Assembly (NCBI RefSeq): GCF_020687505.1
Contig: NZ_JAJEQT010000006.1
Origin: Coprococcus_C hominis
Lineage (GTDB): Bacteria > Bacillota > Clostridia > Lachnospirales > Lachnospiraceae
Direction: 5' to 3' (one strand)
DNA: 64,000 bases
The notes below the pieces were generated by a model. That model searched no databases. It was not told the DNA's origin and saw only the letters and a program-made list of their open reading frames with translations. The position numbers and the translations under genes are program-made. This document shows, in pieces, positions 33,561-42,575 of the stretch (positions are counted from its first letter, which is position 1; the number at the start of each line of letters is the position of its first letter).

Positions 33561-34454
33561 ATGAAAAATCGCAAAAAGTTAATAAGTGGATGCTTGCTTG
33601 GCATTGTTGGAATTGCGTGTTTACGATACATTGTGAAAAATGAAAAAGATAAGAAGTATCCGGTTGAGAGATATTGGGATGAACAAGAAGAAAAGCAACA
33701 GAATACATCTGGGGATGATACACAAACAGATTGTGATGCTGAGGAAAAAGATGTGACACATAGTGTGACTATTGATAATATAACATATGAGTTTGTAGAT
33801 TGCGATATGATTGAAGATACAGAAATAGAAATGCAGACACGTTATCCGGCAGAGTTTTTTATTGACAGTGCACTTCCTGATGCAAATTATCAGACGGATC
33901 TGTTATGGGATTATGAGAAAATGTATGAGGAAATCCCTGAATTGGAGGATATAAAAGAAATTGTATTAAATCCCTATAATTATACAGAGGAAGAATATAA
34001 TGCGTTGACAGATCCATATGCAAGACAGGATGCAGGTGATAAATATCGGATAGAAGGACATCCAAAATCCAGATATTATTTTGTGAAAATGCGTATAGAA
34101 AATGAATCGGTCGAATCAAGAGAAATTGTTTTAAGCGATTTATATTTGATTCAAACAAATAGAGCGAAAAGCTATGCTGTGACGACTGATAATATAATAT
34201 ATTTTGATAAAACGCAATATGTAGAAAATCCAGATCGACTCAGTTGGTTTACATGGTATACAATGAAACCGAAAGAGGTATTGGAATGTGTCATTGGATA
34301 TGAGATAGATGAACATTCCTTATATGATTTACATGAAGAAAGACTCATGTATATAGGAACTATTAGTGTGGAAATGTTGGATTCGTGGGTAAATCCGGTA
34401 TTATCCAAGACGGTTGTGCCATTGTATGATCTTATGGGGAATGAGTCAGAATAG
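33561..34454 (+). CDS. Membrane-anchored protein of unknown function (agr-linked operon)
   Basis: A 297-residue protein with a short N-terminal membrane segment (about 6-24). CLLGIVGIAC looks partly like a lipobox but does not fit one cleanly. The extracytoplasmic part is acidic, with a Glu/Asp-rich linker (about 40-70) and a probable beta-rich domain containing YYFVKMRIENES and a late ECVIGYEID segment. Such segments are common in bacterial immunoglobulin-like or DUF4352/DUF5027-type lipoproteins, but I cannot assign a family. Its codon usage is AT-richer than the flanking housekeeping genes, which suggests acquisition. It lies between the secreted protein and a similar smaller protein. Confidence 0.7.
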   Translation: MKNRKKLISGCLLGIVGIACLRYIVKNEKDKKYPVERYWDEQEEKQQNTSGDDTQTDCDAEEKDVTHSVTIDNITYEFVDCDMIEDTEIEMQTRYPAEFFIDSALPDANYQTDLLWDYEKMYEEIPELEDIKEIVLNPYNYTEEEYNALTDPYARQDAGDKYRIEGHPKSRYYFVKMRIENESVESREIVLSDLYLIQTNRAKSYAVTTDNIIYFDKTQYVENPDRLSWFTWYTMKPKEVLECVIGYEIDEHSLYDLHEERLMYIGTISVEMLDSWVNPVLSKTVVPLYDLMGNESE

Positions 34455-34483
34455 ATATAAGCAACAGTGAGGAGCGTGTGCAT

Positions 34484-35062
34484 ATGAAAAATCAGATAAC
34501 CGTGTTCCTGATTATGTTTGGACTCTTGCTATGGGTAATCCAAGTTGTGAACCTGAATCGTGGGAAGGAAAACAATGTAATGTATGTGGAACAGGGACAG
34601 GAATTTTATTATGGAGGGCTTGCAATTCAGGCGGATGAGTTTCTGCTATTGGATTCGGATGAATATGGTACTTATTTTGGTATGGAGAATGATGTGGCAG
34701 ATAGTGAGAAGGCTGTCTGTGTGCGATTAATGGTTCGAAATGATTCGGATGAAGCGATATCCTGGGACGATATATTTTCCGTGATAGGAGAAGGATTTGT
34801 CTGCAGGGGGTGGGGAAGTGCTTATAATCCGTATATGGGGGCTAAATTGAATAAATTTTATGGTGAACAGCTAGATACGGGAAAGAAACAGGATATTTGG
34901 ATTGCAACTACGATGTCCCGTGCCTGCTTTCGTGAGAAAACATGGGAGAATCTTTCAGACATGGAGTTTGAATATGTGGTGTCGCTGTATCCGGATGCCG
35001 TACGCATCCGGTTAAAAACAGGGGGAATTATGGAGGAGCGAGCCTATGAAACCAGTGATTAA
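34484..35062 (+). CDS. Small membrane-anchored protein of unknown function
   Basis: A 192-residue protein with an N-terminal membrane segment (about 5-22) and an extracytoplasmic domain. The domain includes KAVCVRLMVRNDSDEAISW, similar in plan to the VKMRIENESVESREI part of the preceding protein, so the two may share a fold. No catalytic motif is visible. The ATG at 34484 has GTGAGGAG at proper spacing; a GTG 6 bases upstream would be too close. The end overlaps the permease gene by 17 bases, so it is coupled to the ABC transporter and may be a substrate-binding or immunity component. Confidence 0.7.
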   Translation: MKNQITVFLIMFGLLLWVIQVVNLNRGKENNVMYVEQGQEFYYGGLAIQADEFLLLDSDEYGTYFGMENDVADSEKAVCVRLMVRNDSDEAISWDDIFSVIGEGFVCRGWGSAYNPYMGAKLNKFYGEQLDTGKKQDIWIATTMSRACFREKTWENLSDMEFEYVVSLYPDAVRIRLKTGGIMEERAYETSD

Positions 35063-35843
35063 ATTTGAGTTTTACAGAGCTTTTCGGTCGGGTGGATTTT
35101 ATGTGGCATTGCTGTTAGGAACGGCTCTAGCAATTGGCGATATCGTACTCTTTCATAATGCATTTCGGGATACGATAGATACAAAAGTTGTGATGCAGAC
35201 ATGGATTGGGACAGATTATCAGTTCGTGACGAACAGTCTGTTTTATGCGCTGCTTCCGATTCTGGCAGCATTACCATATGCGGGAACTTATTATGAAGAC
35301 ATCAAAACAGGTTATCTGAAGAATATTTTACTGCACACTTCCAGACGTGGGTACTATATGGCAAAATCATTTGTTGTGTTTGTGATGGCAGCAATCACTG
35401 TGATGATTCCGTTGTTGTTAGATTTGATGGCGGTTATGACAATATATCCACTTCGTATGCCGGAACGACTGGAATTTCTGTCGGCTGGAATTCTGGATGT
35501 GAATTTGTTTTCCGGACTGTATGAGACAAACGGTGCATTGTATGCATTGGCATTTATCCTTTTAGATGGTTTGTTTGCAGGACTTCTGGCACTTGTTTCT
35601 GTATGTGTGGCAGAACGGGTCGAGAGTATGTTTAGTGCGATTGTAATTCCTTTTGCTTTCTATATCATGTGGAGCACTGTTATGATGGAAAACAATGATG
35701 GCAGATTTTCTGTGATGGAGATGCTAAATCCGCGACAATCGGTTGTTTTCAGCAGGCTGCAGGTCGTGCTTATGGCAGTCGGTGGGACGCTGATTATTAT
35801 ACTCTGGCTGTTCTTAAAGGGAAGGAGAAAAGACGTGTTATGA
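35046..35843 (+). CDS. ABC-2-type transporter permease (agr-linked operon)
   Basis: A 265-residue membrane protein with six hydrophobic segments in ABC-2 order (about 17-37, 60-85, 105-130, 165-190, 195-215, 235-258). The segment PYAGTYYEDIKTGYLKNILLHTSRRGYYMAKSF after the second helix is typical of lantibiotic-immunity and bacitracin-type permeases, where it forms the coupling helix. The gene overlaps the ATPase gene by 4 bases. A second, different permease follows the ATPase, so the complex is probably a heteromer. Confidence 0.82.
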   Translation: MKPVIKFEFYRAFRSGGFYVALLLGTALAIGDIVLFHNAFRDTIDTKVVMQTWIGTDYQFVTNSLFYALLPILAALPYAGTYYEDIKTGYLKNILLHTSRRGYYMAKSFVVFVMAAITVMIPLLLDLMAVMTIYPLRMPERLEFLSAGILDVNLFSGLYETNGALYALAFILLDGLFAGLLALVSVCVAERVESMFSAIVIPFAFYIMWSTVMMENNDGRFSVMEMLNPRQSVVFSRLQVVLMAVGGTLIIILWLFLKGRRKDVL

Positions 35844-36493
35844 TAGAGGTTGAATTAAAAAATATATCGAAGACGATACATAAAACGCCGATTTTGCATG
35901 ATATCAATCTGAAATTCCATTCGGGAGCAATTTATGGCCTGAAAGGGAAAAATGGATGTGGGAAAACCATGCTTATGCGAACTATTTGCGGATTGATGAT
36001 ACCAAGCACAGGAACGGTCAGTATCAACGGAAAAGTACTCATGAAGGATATCGAGTTCCCGGAAAGCATTGGGGCGTTGATTGAGAATCCGGCATTTCTG
36101 CCGCAATATACAGGATATAAGAATCTGTGTATGCTGGCATCGCTTCGCAGTGATATAGACAAAGAGGCTGTGGCGGAAGCTATGCGGCGGGTGCAGCTTG
36201 ATCCGGAGGATAAGCGTGTATATCGGAAATATTCGCTCGGAATGAAACAGAAGCTTGGAATCGCAAATGCAATTATGGGAGAGCCGGATATCATTGTATT
36301 GGATGAACCAATCAATGCGCTGGATGAAGCAAGCGTGGAGCAGGTAAAGAAGGTGCTGGTGGATTTGCGGGAACGGGATCATCTGATTATTATTGCCTGT
36401 CATGATCGGGAAGAACTGGAGTATTTGAGCGATGAGATCATTGAGATCAAGGACGGTACAGTTGTGCGTAAGCAGAAGGAGGGAGTGGCATGA
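35840..36493 (+). CDS. ABC transporter ATP-binding protein (agr-linked operon)
   Basis: A 217-residue ATPase with Walker A GKNGCGKT, a QYTGYKNL segment after the Q-loop position, signature YSLGMKQKL and Walker B IIVLDEPINALD, followed by the H-loop CHDREE. It is of the short type seen in lantibiotic self-protection (LanF) and BcrA-like exporters. It overlaps a permease gene on each side by 4 bases (ATGA), so the three are translated together. Whether it exports the secreted protein, gives immunity or handles another peptide cannot be decided. Confidence 0.9.
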   Translation: MIEVELKNISKTIHKTPILHDINLKFHSGAIYGLKGKNGCGKTMLMRTICGLMIPSTGTVSINGKVLMKDIEFPESIGALIENPAFLPQYTGYKNLCMLASLRSDIDKEAVAEAMRRVQLDPEDKRVYRKYSLGMKQKLGIANAIMGEPDIIVLDEPINALDEASVEQVKKVLVDLRERDHLIIIACHDREELEYLSDEIIEIKDGTVVRKQKEGVA

Positions 36494-37323
36494 GAACAGC
36501 AAAGATGTTCTGGCGGGACATGTGTCTTGGGACGTTCCGGCATGGTGCCCGATTTCTGATCATACCTCTTGTTGTCGTGCTGATGACTGCCGGTTTTGCG
36601 GAATATGCTGCAAACATATACGAAGCGGGGACAATCGCCGGAAGCGGAACAGCGGCGGATTATTATCTGTATGTTATGCAGGGAATGTATATCTATAAAT
36701 TCAGTCCCGATTCGACGTTCGTGATTCCGATTTCGTGGTTTATGCTTCACATTGGACTGGCATATCTGACTGCATATTATCCATGTAAGGATTATAATGA
36801 GTATGGAGCGATTGTGCTTCCGGCAGGCGGTTCCCGCGTTCGTTGGTGGATTGCGAAGATGTTCTGGTGTCTGATGACAGTTTTCCTATACTATATTGGA
36901 ATTGCTGTAACCTGTACGATCAGTGCCTGTGTGCATGGAGCAAAGCTAAGTGCGGATTTTTCTGTGGATCTGCTGGAACATTTGTATGGAGATTCTATGA
37001 ATTATGTCAGCCAGTCTGATATGATTTTGATTTCCGTTTTGCTGCCATTTGCCATATCTGTGTTGATGACAGAAGTACAGATGCTTTTCAGTTTTTTGTT
37101 TACACCCGTTATAAGCTTTGCTGCAACGTGTGGTGTCTATATTCTATCTGCTTATTATACCTGTTGGTGGCTGCCGGGAAGTTATACGATGTGGCAGAGA
37201 AGTTCCTATATCAATTATGAAGGCGTAAAACCAATGAGTGGATTTGTGATTGCCCTGTTCGGATTACTTTGTGTGATTGTATGTGGGACTTTATATTTTC
37301 AAGATAAGGATATACTGGATTAA
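36490..37323 (+). CDS. Second ABC-type membrane protein (agr-linked operon)
   Basis: A 277-residue polytopic membrane protein with about six helices. It contains YYPCKDYNEYGAIVLPAGGSRVRWWIAKMFW, which corresponds in position and character to the coupling segment of ABC-2 permeases. It is not closely similar to the permease at 35046, so the transporter is likely asymmetric. It is the last gene of the agr-linked operon, closed by the terminator at 37325-37365. Confidence 0.75.
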   Translation: MRTAKMFWRDMCLGTFRHGARFLIIPLVVVLMTAGFAEYAANIYEAGTIAGSGTAADYYLYVMQGMYIYKFSPDSTFVIPISWFMLHIGLAYLTAYYPCKDYNEYGAIVLPAGGSRVRWWIAKMFWCLMTVFLYYIGIAVTCTISACVHGAKLSADFSVDLLEHLYGDSMNYVSQSDMILISVLLPFAISVLMTEVQMLFSFLFTPVISFAATCGVYILSAYYTCWWLPGSYTMWQRSSYINYEGVKPMSGFVIALFGLLCVIVCGTLYFQDKDILD

Positions 37324-37324
37324 A

Positions 37325-37365
37325 TAAAAAACAGGGACTACCCTTTTGAGGTAGTCCCTGTTTTT
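37325..37365. terminator. Strong bidirectional terminator
   Basis: ACAGGGACTACC (37331-37342) pairs exactly with GGTAGTCCCTGT (37350-37361). An A tract precedes it and a T tract follows, so it serves both the rightward ABC operon and the leftward gltX. Confidence 0.92.
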
Positions 37366-37381
37366 CTGTCTGTCAAAGAGA

Positions 37382-38839
37382 TTATGCATTTTCTAACTTC
37401 GTAATCGCAGCCTTGATTCTTGCAAGTGTCTCATCCTTGCCAAGGATACTCATAAGCTCGGTTGCGCCGCCCGGTGTTGCCTGCTTGCCGGATACAGCGG
37501 TACGAAGCGGCCACATGACGAAGCCGGTCTTGTACTCGTGCTCTTTACCGAATGCAGAAAGAGCCGCGAACAGGCTGTCATTGTCGAACGCTTCCTGTGC
37601 CTCAAGAACCGGAAGAACTTCTTTTAATAACTGCAGTGAATTCTCTGCGTTTGTCTTCATCTTCTTGTGTGTATACATTGCGATATCGTATTCCGGTACA
37701 GCTGCTAAGAAATCAATCTGCTCCTTGATATCCGGGAATACTTCGATTCTTGTCTTTACCATAGCTTCGATCTTCTTCGCATCCATCTTGTCGCCAACGA
37801 CTTCCCGGATGTAAGGAAGTGCCATCTCGTAGAACTTCTCATCGTCCATTGCCTTGATGTATTCGCCGTTCATCCATTTGAGCTTTGTCATATCCAGAAC
37901 TGCCGGGGACTTGGAGATATTGTGGTAGTCAAAGGCTTCTACCAGCTCCTGCAAAGAGAAGATCTCACGGTTATCCTCCGGGCTCCAGCCGAGCAGTGCA
38001 ACGAAGTTGATGATTGCTTCGGTCAAAAATCCCTGCTCCAACAGATCCTCGAAGGATGAGTGACCACTACGCTTGGAAAGCTTCTGGTGATCTTCGTTCG
38101 TGATCAGTGGACAGTGGATATAGGTTGGAACTTCCCAGCCAAATGCATCATAGAGACGGTTGTACTTTGGAGAGGAAGATAAGTATTCATTTCCACGGAC
38201 AACGTGTGTGATGTTCATCAGATGGTCGTCCACAACATTTGCGAAGTTGTAGGTCGGGAAACCGTCGGACTTGATCAGGATCATATCGTCAAGCTCGATG
38301 TTCGGAACGGTGATGTCGCCGTACAGTTCATCCGAGAATGTCGTCGTGCCCTCTTCCGGATTATTCTGACGGATGACATATGGCTTGCCAGCCGCGAGGT
38401 TTGCCTCAACCTCTTCCTTCGAAAGGTGTAAGCAGTGCTTGTCGTAACGGGAGATGGTCTTTCCCTCGAATTCTGTGACAAGTGTCTTCAGACGGCACTC
38501 ATCGCAGAAGCAGTAGTATGCCTCACCCTTGTCGATCAGCTTCTTTGCGTATTCTAAGTAGATGCCCTGCTTCTGACGCTCACTCTGGATGTATGGACCA
38601 ACGCCGCCGTCCTTGTCCGGACCTTCGTCGTGCTCAAGTCCTGTTTCCTTCAGGGTACGGTAGATGATGTCGACAGCACCTTCCACCTCGCGCTCCTGAT
38701 CCGTATCTTCGATACGCAAAATAAAATCGCCACCCTCATGCTTTGCAATCAGGTATGCGTATAAAGCAGTTCTCAAATTTCCTACATGCATCCGGCCGGT
38801 CGGGCTCGGTGCAAATCTTGTTCTAATCTTCTTTGCCAT
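37382..38839 (-). CDS. gltX: Glutamyl-tRNA synthetase
   Basis: A 485-residue class I synthetase charging tRNA-Glu (and usually tRNA-Gln in Firmicutes, for later amidation). The HIGH-type motif is SPTGRMHVGNLRTALY at the N-terminus and the KMSKS-type motif is KLSKRSG near residue 248. A zinc-type CFCDECR segment lies near residue 112. Length matches the family. The AGGAGG site lies about 13 bases from the ATG, farther than usual. A promoter (38883-38911) with consensus -10 drives it. Confidence 0.96.
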   Translation of the reverse strand: MAKKIRTRFAPSPTGRMHVGNLRTALYAYLIAKHEGGDFILRIEDTDQEREVEGAVDIIYRTLKETGLEHDEGPDKDGGVGPYIQSERQKQGIYLEYAKKLIDKGEAYYCFCDECRLKTLVTEFEGKTISRYDKHCLHLSKEEVEANLAAGKPYVIRQNNPEEGTTTFSDELYGDITVPNIELDDMILIKSDGFPTYNFANVVDDHLMNITHVVRGNEYLSSSPKYNRLYDAFGWEVPTYIHCPLITNEDHQKLSKRSGHSSFEDLLEQGFLTEAIINFVALLGWSPEDNREIFSLQELVEAFDYHNISKSPAVLDMTKLKWMNGEYIKAMDDEKFYEMALPYIREVVGDKMDAKKIEAMVKTRIEVFPDIKEQIDFLAAVPEYDIAMYTHKKMKTNAENSLQLLKEVLPVLEAQEAFDNDSLFAALSAFGKEHEYKTGFVMWPLRTAVSGKQATPGGATELMSILGKDETLARIKAAITKLENA

Positions 38840-38882
38840 TTTAATATGATAGCCTCCTGTATAACAGATAAATTCTTAGGAA

Positions 38883-38911
38883 ATTATAACAAAGGAAAAA
38901 TCATTTTACAA
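38883..38911 (-). promoter_or_regulatory. Predicted sigma-A promoter of gltX
   Basis: On the minus strand, TTGTAA (38906-38911), a 17-bp spacer and TATAAT (38883-38888). Confidence 0.75.
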
Positions 38912-38918
38912 CATAATG

Positions 38919-38947
38919 TTGATTATTGAATTTATTTTTAGTATACT
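38919..38947 (+). promoter_or_regulatory. Predicted sigma-A promoter of the acidic membrane protein gene
   Basis: TTGATT (38919-38924), a 17-bp spacer and TATACT (38942-38947), divergent from the gltX promoter and 8 bp from its -35. Confidence 0.7.
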
Positions 38948-39006
38948 ACAAAAGGATTGTTCTCGTTTTTGGGAGTGGTTATTTTATAAGAAAGCTGGGA
39001 AATGAT

Positions 39007-40539
39007 ATGGATCGATCAATGATTTCAATGATATATTTTGTCGCATTGCTTGCGCTGTTTCTAATTATGATTATTGCAACGATTGCGGTAATCGCAAGCA
39101 GATCAAGACGACGCGACGAGGACGATGATGAGTTTGAGGATGGCACAGAGTATGAAGATACCGAACAGCCGGACGAAGGGCAAACGGTATTTGATGATGC
39201 GGATGCCATGTTATCGGATGATTTCTATGTAGATAATCTGGATATGCCGGGGGAGGATTCTGCGTTTGCACCAGAAGACACCGGTTATGATGATGAATAC
39301 GAGGATGAATATGCAGAGGACGGCGGTTATGAAGACGTCGATACAGCGGATGCAGATGATTCCTATGAAGATTATGAGAATGTAGAAGTTGATGAGTATG
39401 ATGCAGAGCTTGACAGTGCATTTGATGTACCTGGTTCGCTGAAGATCGATCCGGTTCAGGCAAATGCGCCGACACAGGAGATCGATACGAAGGCAGTCAA
39501 GGAAGAACGTCGGAATCCAAAGCCGGAGACAGAGGATATTATGCAGGCAGATGCAGGTATTCCGGAGATTGCGACGGAGACTGAGACATCGGTACAGAAT
39601 GAATCAGAAGATACAGCAGAGACTGTGGAAACGGATGAGAAAGAAACATCGATTATGCCAGAGGAGTCAGACTCCACAGAAAATGTGGTTTCTGCATCCA
39701 CAGATGCCGTAGAAGATCAGAAAGCGATTAATACAGAAATTCCTGCGGAGCAGGAGCTGGAAGCTGATACAGTGGCGGAGAAACCGGTAGAAGCAGAGAT
39801 GCCGGTTGAATCTCCAAAGAAGCAGAAGAAAAAGCATGTAAGAAAGCAGAAGAAACAGCCAGAAGCGATTGCGGAACCGAAGACGGAGGCTGTAAATGAT
39901 GACTTTACAGATTCTGCATTTGGACCGGATATTCCAGAGATCAATATCAGCAACGAGGCGCTTGCTGCATCTGTACGGGAAGCAGAGGCGATGGGCGCAG
40001 CCATCATGGGAGATCTGAAGGCAGCAAAGGTGCCGGTCGAGACGATGTTTGGTATCAACGAAGAACTTTCTTCTTATGGTTCTAAGAAGAATAAACGTGC
40101 AAAATCCAAGGTTGCAAGTGATGAAGATTTCTATTGGTATAACAAAGAGGATGCGGCAGACCGTCCGGCGCGCCGTCCGATCGAAGCATATTATCATCAT
40201 TTTAATATTGCAGATGACTGTATTGAGGATCTGCTGGTAGAGATGTATGACTGTGCATTGGTTCGTACCGAAGAGATCCGTTATATTGCATATGGCATTG
40301 AGCCACGGACACTTACGATGAAGGAGATTATGTCAGGTGCAGTTTCTTTGAACGATCATAAGAAGAAGGAGCCGACCGAGCAGGATCTGGTTCGTATCTA
40401 CGAGAAGTGGTGTGGTTATGTGGATCATTTGCTGGATAAGGTAGAAATTCATGCAGATGAGTATACAATTCAGGAAATCCGCAAACAATTATGTGCGTAC
40501 GGACGAAATGACGTCGATACATTATTGGAAGGAAAGTAG
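39007..40539 (+). CDS. Acidic membrane-anchored protein, unknown function
   Basis: A 510-residue protein with one N-terminal membrane helix (about 8-32) followed by a long, very acidic low-complexity region rich in Asp, Glu, Tyr, Thr and Ala. A short basic patch (KKQKKKHVRKQKK) precedes a conserved-looking C-terminal domain of about 140 residues that includes DEDFYWYNKEDAADRPARRP and IEDLLVEMYDCALVRTEE. The topology resembles ZipA/EzrA-like or scaffold proteins with a disordered linker, but I recognise no family. The ATG at 39007 gives a clean membrane start; the upstream TTG frame is unlikely. The DUF2156 gene follows after 6 bases. Confidence 0.7.
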   Translation: MDRSMISMIYFVALLALFLIMIIATIAVIASRSRRRDEDDDEFEDGTEYEDTEQPDEGQTVFDDADAMLSDDFYVDNLDMPGEDSAFAPEDTGYDDEYEDEYAEDGGYEDVDTADADDSYEDYENVEVDEYDAELDSAFDVPGSLKIDPVQANAPTQEIDTKAVKEERRNPKPETEDIMQADAGIPEIATETETSVQNESEDTAETVETDEKETSIMPEESDSTENVVSASTDAVEDQKAINTEIPAEQELEADTVAEKPVEAEMPVESPKKQKKKHVRKQKKQPEAIAEPKTEAVNDDFTDSAFGPDIPEINISNEALAASVREAEAMGAAIMGDLKAAKVPVETMFGINEELSSYGSKKNKRAKSKVASDEDFYWYNKEDAADRPARRPIEAYYHHFNIADDCIEDLLVEMYDCALVRTEEIRYIAYGIEPRTLTMKEIMSGAVSLNDHKKKEPTEQDLVRIYEKWCGYVDHLLDKVEIHADEYTIQEIRKQLCAYGRNDVDTLLEGK

Positions 40540-40545
40540 ACAAAC

Positions 40546-41445
40546 ATGGATATTATCAGACCGAGTATTGAGACCAAAGAGTTGTTAGATCATTATTTGC
40601 AGTACAATCATTACAGAGGATGTGAATTCTCTGCTGCAAACAGCCTGTTCTGGTGTGATTTTTATCAGACGAAATTCACGATTTTAGAGGATATGCTTGT
40701 GTTTTGCAGAGTGGAGGATGGCATTCCGACTTCATTTACGTTTCCAATCGGGGAACACGATCCGAAGGATGCATTTGACAGAGTGGTAGATTACTTTGAA
40801 CAAAGTAATCTGCCATTTGCTATGTATATGGTAGAGCCGGAAATGTTCGAGATGATTGAACGCTGGTATCCGGGACAGTATCAGATTGAATATGACAGAG
40901 ACAGCGCCGATTATCTGTACAGACAGGAGTCGCTTGCGACACTTGCAGGCAAGAAGCTGCATGCGAAGAGAAACCATATTAACCGGTTTTTAGAGAATTA
41001 CCCGGATTATCAATATGAGCGGATCAATGGGAAAAACTGGAAGGAATGTCTGGAATTAGAAGAAGCATGGGCGCGGGAGAACAACCCGGAACACGATGGG
41101 GATAAAGAAAATGAGAAAGCAGTTATTGCCTATGCGCTTGCGCATCGGAAGATGTTTGGCATGATCGGCGGACTGATCCGTGCAGAGGGCAAGGTTGTAG
41201 CATTTACATTGGGAGAACGATTGACAGAAGATACGTTTGATGTGCATTTTGAAAAGGCATACGCAGATGTACAAGGTGCGTATGCCATGATCAATCGGGA
41301 ATTTGTCAGACGGGAATTGTCGGACTATACCTATATAAACCGGGAAGAAGATATGGGAATTCCCGGACTTCGCCAGGCAAAGCTGTCCTATCAGCCGGAC
41401 AGCCTTGTGGAGAAAGGAATCGTAACTAAGACTCGGACACCGTAG
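40546..41445 (+). CDS. DUF2156 (GNAT-like) protein
   Basis: A 299-residue soluble protein with the DUF2156 fold, related to the C-terminal catalytic domain of MprF-type lysyl-phosphatidylglycerol synthases and to FemX-like GNAT transferases. Landmarks are LAGKKLHAKRNHINRF and NREFVRRELSDYTYINREEDMGIPGLRQAKLSYQP at the end. It lacks the MprF flippase helices, so it may transfer an acyl or aminoacyl group in the cytoplasm; the substrate is unknown. Its 3' end overlaps the convergent DUF368 gene by 20 bases, with the transcription terminator lying in the overlap. Confidence 0.88.
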   Translation: MDIIRPSIETKELLDHYLQYNHYRGCEFSAANSLFWCDFYQTKFTILEDMLVFCRVEDGIPTSFTFPIGEHDPKDAFDRVVDYFEQSNLPFAMYMVEPEMFEMIERWYPGQYQIEYDRDSADYLYRQESLATLAGKKLHAKRNHINRFLENYPDYQYERINGKNWKECLELEEAWARENNPEHDGDKENEKAVIAYALAHRKMFGMIGGLIRAEGKVVAFTLGERLTEDTFDVHFEKAYADVQGAYAMINREFVRRELSDYTYINREEDMGIPGLRQAKLSYQPDSLVEKGIVTKTRTP

Positions 41446-42340
41446 ATTCCGGTGCTCCGAGTTTTTCCATGAATAAGGTTAATGCTACACAGGCAACCAG
41501 CAGAACCACACCGACGATGATGGATACGACGGAAGTTCCATTCATGCTGTATTCCTGATTTACCTTATAGAAGATTGAAATCGGCGAAGACGCTACAAGC
41601 GCGAAGATTCCGCTGAACGTCGCAGATGCAAAATGCTTCAGCAGATAGCTTATGAGCTTGGAGATAAAGAAGATTCCAAGTACACAGCCAATCGCAAAAG
41701 GAATCAGGATGAAAAGCTGATTCAGCATGCCCTGCAGATTCAGTGTGCGGAGTGCCTCTACAAACTGTTTTACAGAATTGATAACACCGAAGTAATATCC
41801 GAGAATCATAAGCACCAGAGAACCGCTGACACCGGGGATTACCATAGTTGCACTTGCGATGATTCCCATGAAGAAGATCTTCACGATCATACCGGCACTT
41901 GCAGTCAGTGCAATGCCGCTTTCGCTGTCACCATTTAAAAATACCATTGCCATTGCTACGGCAAGTAAAATCAAAAATACAAGAATGTTCACAAGCAGAG
42001 ATTTCTTCTCTTCACTTTGCCAGCCGTCCTTCAGGGAACGTAAGATAGCTGGAATACCGCCGATGATCAGCCCTGTAAATGCACAGGAAGTTGCAAATGG
42101 AAAGTTTGCAAGCAGCCACGGAATGATATAAGTAAAACCAACAATTCCAATTACCATTCCGAGTATGATCGGAAGCAGGGTCAAAAAGCTTTTTTTGAAG
42201 CTTTTCAAGAGGCTGGAAATTGCATTCAGCAGCTTGTCATAAATGCCGAACGAAACTGCCATCGTACCTCCGCTGACCCCCGGAATAACATTTGCGATAC
42301 CGACAAAAACACCTTTGATCAGATCAACTAAAAAATTCAA
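41426..42340 (-). CDS. DUF368 membrane protein, probable undecaprenyl-phosphate translocase
   Basis: A 304-residue polytopic protein of the DUF368 family. The signature GIANVIPGVSGGTMAVSFGIYD is at the N-terminus, and a second inverted copy, GIIASATMVIPGVSGSLVLMILGYY, lies in the middle. Members (PopT) have recently been shown to flip undecaprenyl phosphate back across the membrane for wall synthesis. The start is TTG at 42340, supported by AAGGAG about 10 bases upstream. The C-terminal codons are part of a bidirectional terminator. Confidence 0.92.
   Translation of the reverse strand: MNFLVDLIKGVFVGIANVIPGVSGGTMAVSFGIYDKLLNAISSLLKSFKKSFLTLLPIILGMVIGIVGFTYIIPWLLANFPFATSCAFTGLIIGGIPAILRSLKDGWQSEEKKSLLVNILVFLILLAVAMAMVFLNGDSESGIALTASAGMIVKIFFMGIIASATMVIPGVSGSLVLMILGYYFGVINSVKQFVEALRTLNLQGMLNQLFILIPFAIGCVLGIFFISKLISYLLKHFASATFSGIFALVASSPISIFYKVNQEYSMNGTSVVSIIVGVVLLVACVALTLFMEKLGAPESTVSES
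41431..41466. terminator. Terminator inside the overlapping gene ends
   Basis: ACTCGGA (41431-41437) pairs with TCCGAGT (41456-41462), and CACCG (41438-41442) with CGGTG (41450-41454). One C is bulged and TTTTT follows. The hairpin covers the last codons of both convergent genes. Confidence 0.85.
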
Positions 42341-42491
42341 GTTTTCTTACTCCTTCACTATTATATTGAATGTATAATACAAACTTTTGAAATTATACTA
42401 TGAAAGGTATAAAAATACAATTTGAAAAAGGTAAATAAAAGATAAATAATTTATAAATCATGAAAAACTTATGAATTCGTATAAGAATAGG

Positions 42492-42520
42492 TTGCAATTC
42501 GTGTTTTAACATGCTATCAT
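42492..42520 (+). promoter_or_regulatory. Predicted sigma-A promoter of the first degV gene
   Basis: TTGCAA (42492-42497), a 17-bp spacer and TATCAT (42515-42520). Confidence 0.6.
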
Positions 42521-42575
42521 ATGTAGTATTAAAAACCACGTGTAATAGTTCTAAAAGAGTTGAAAGGCGAAAACT

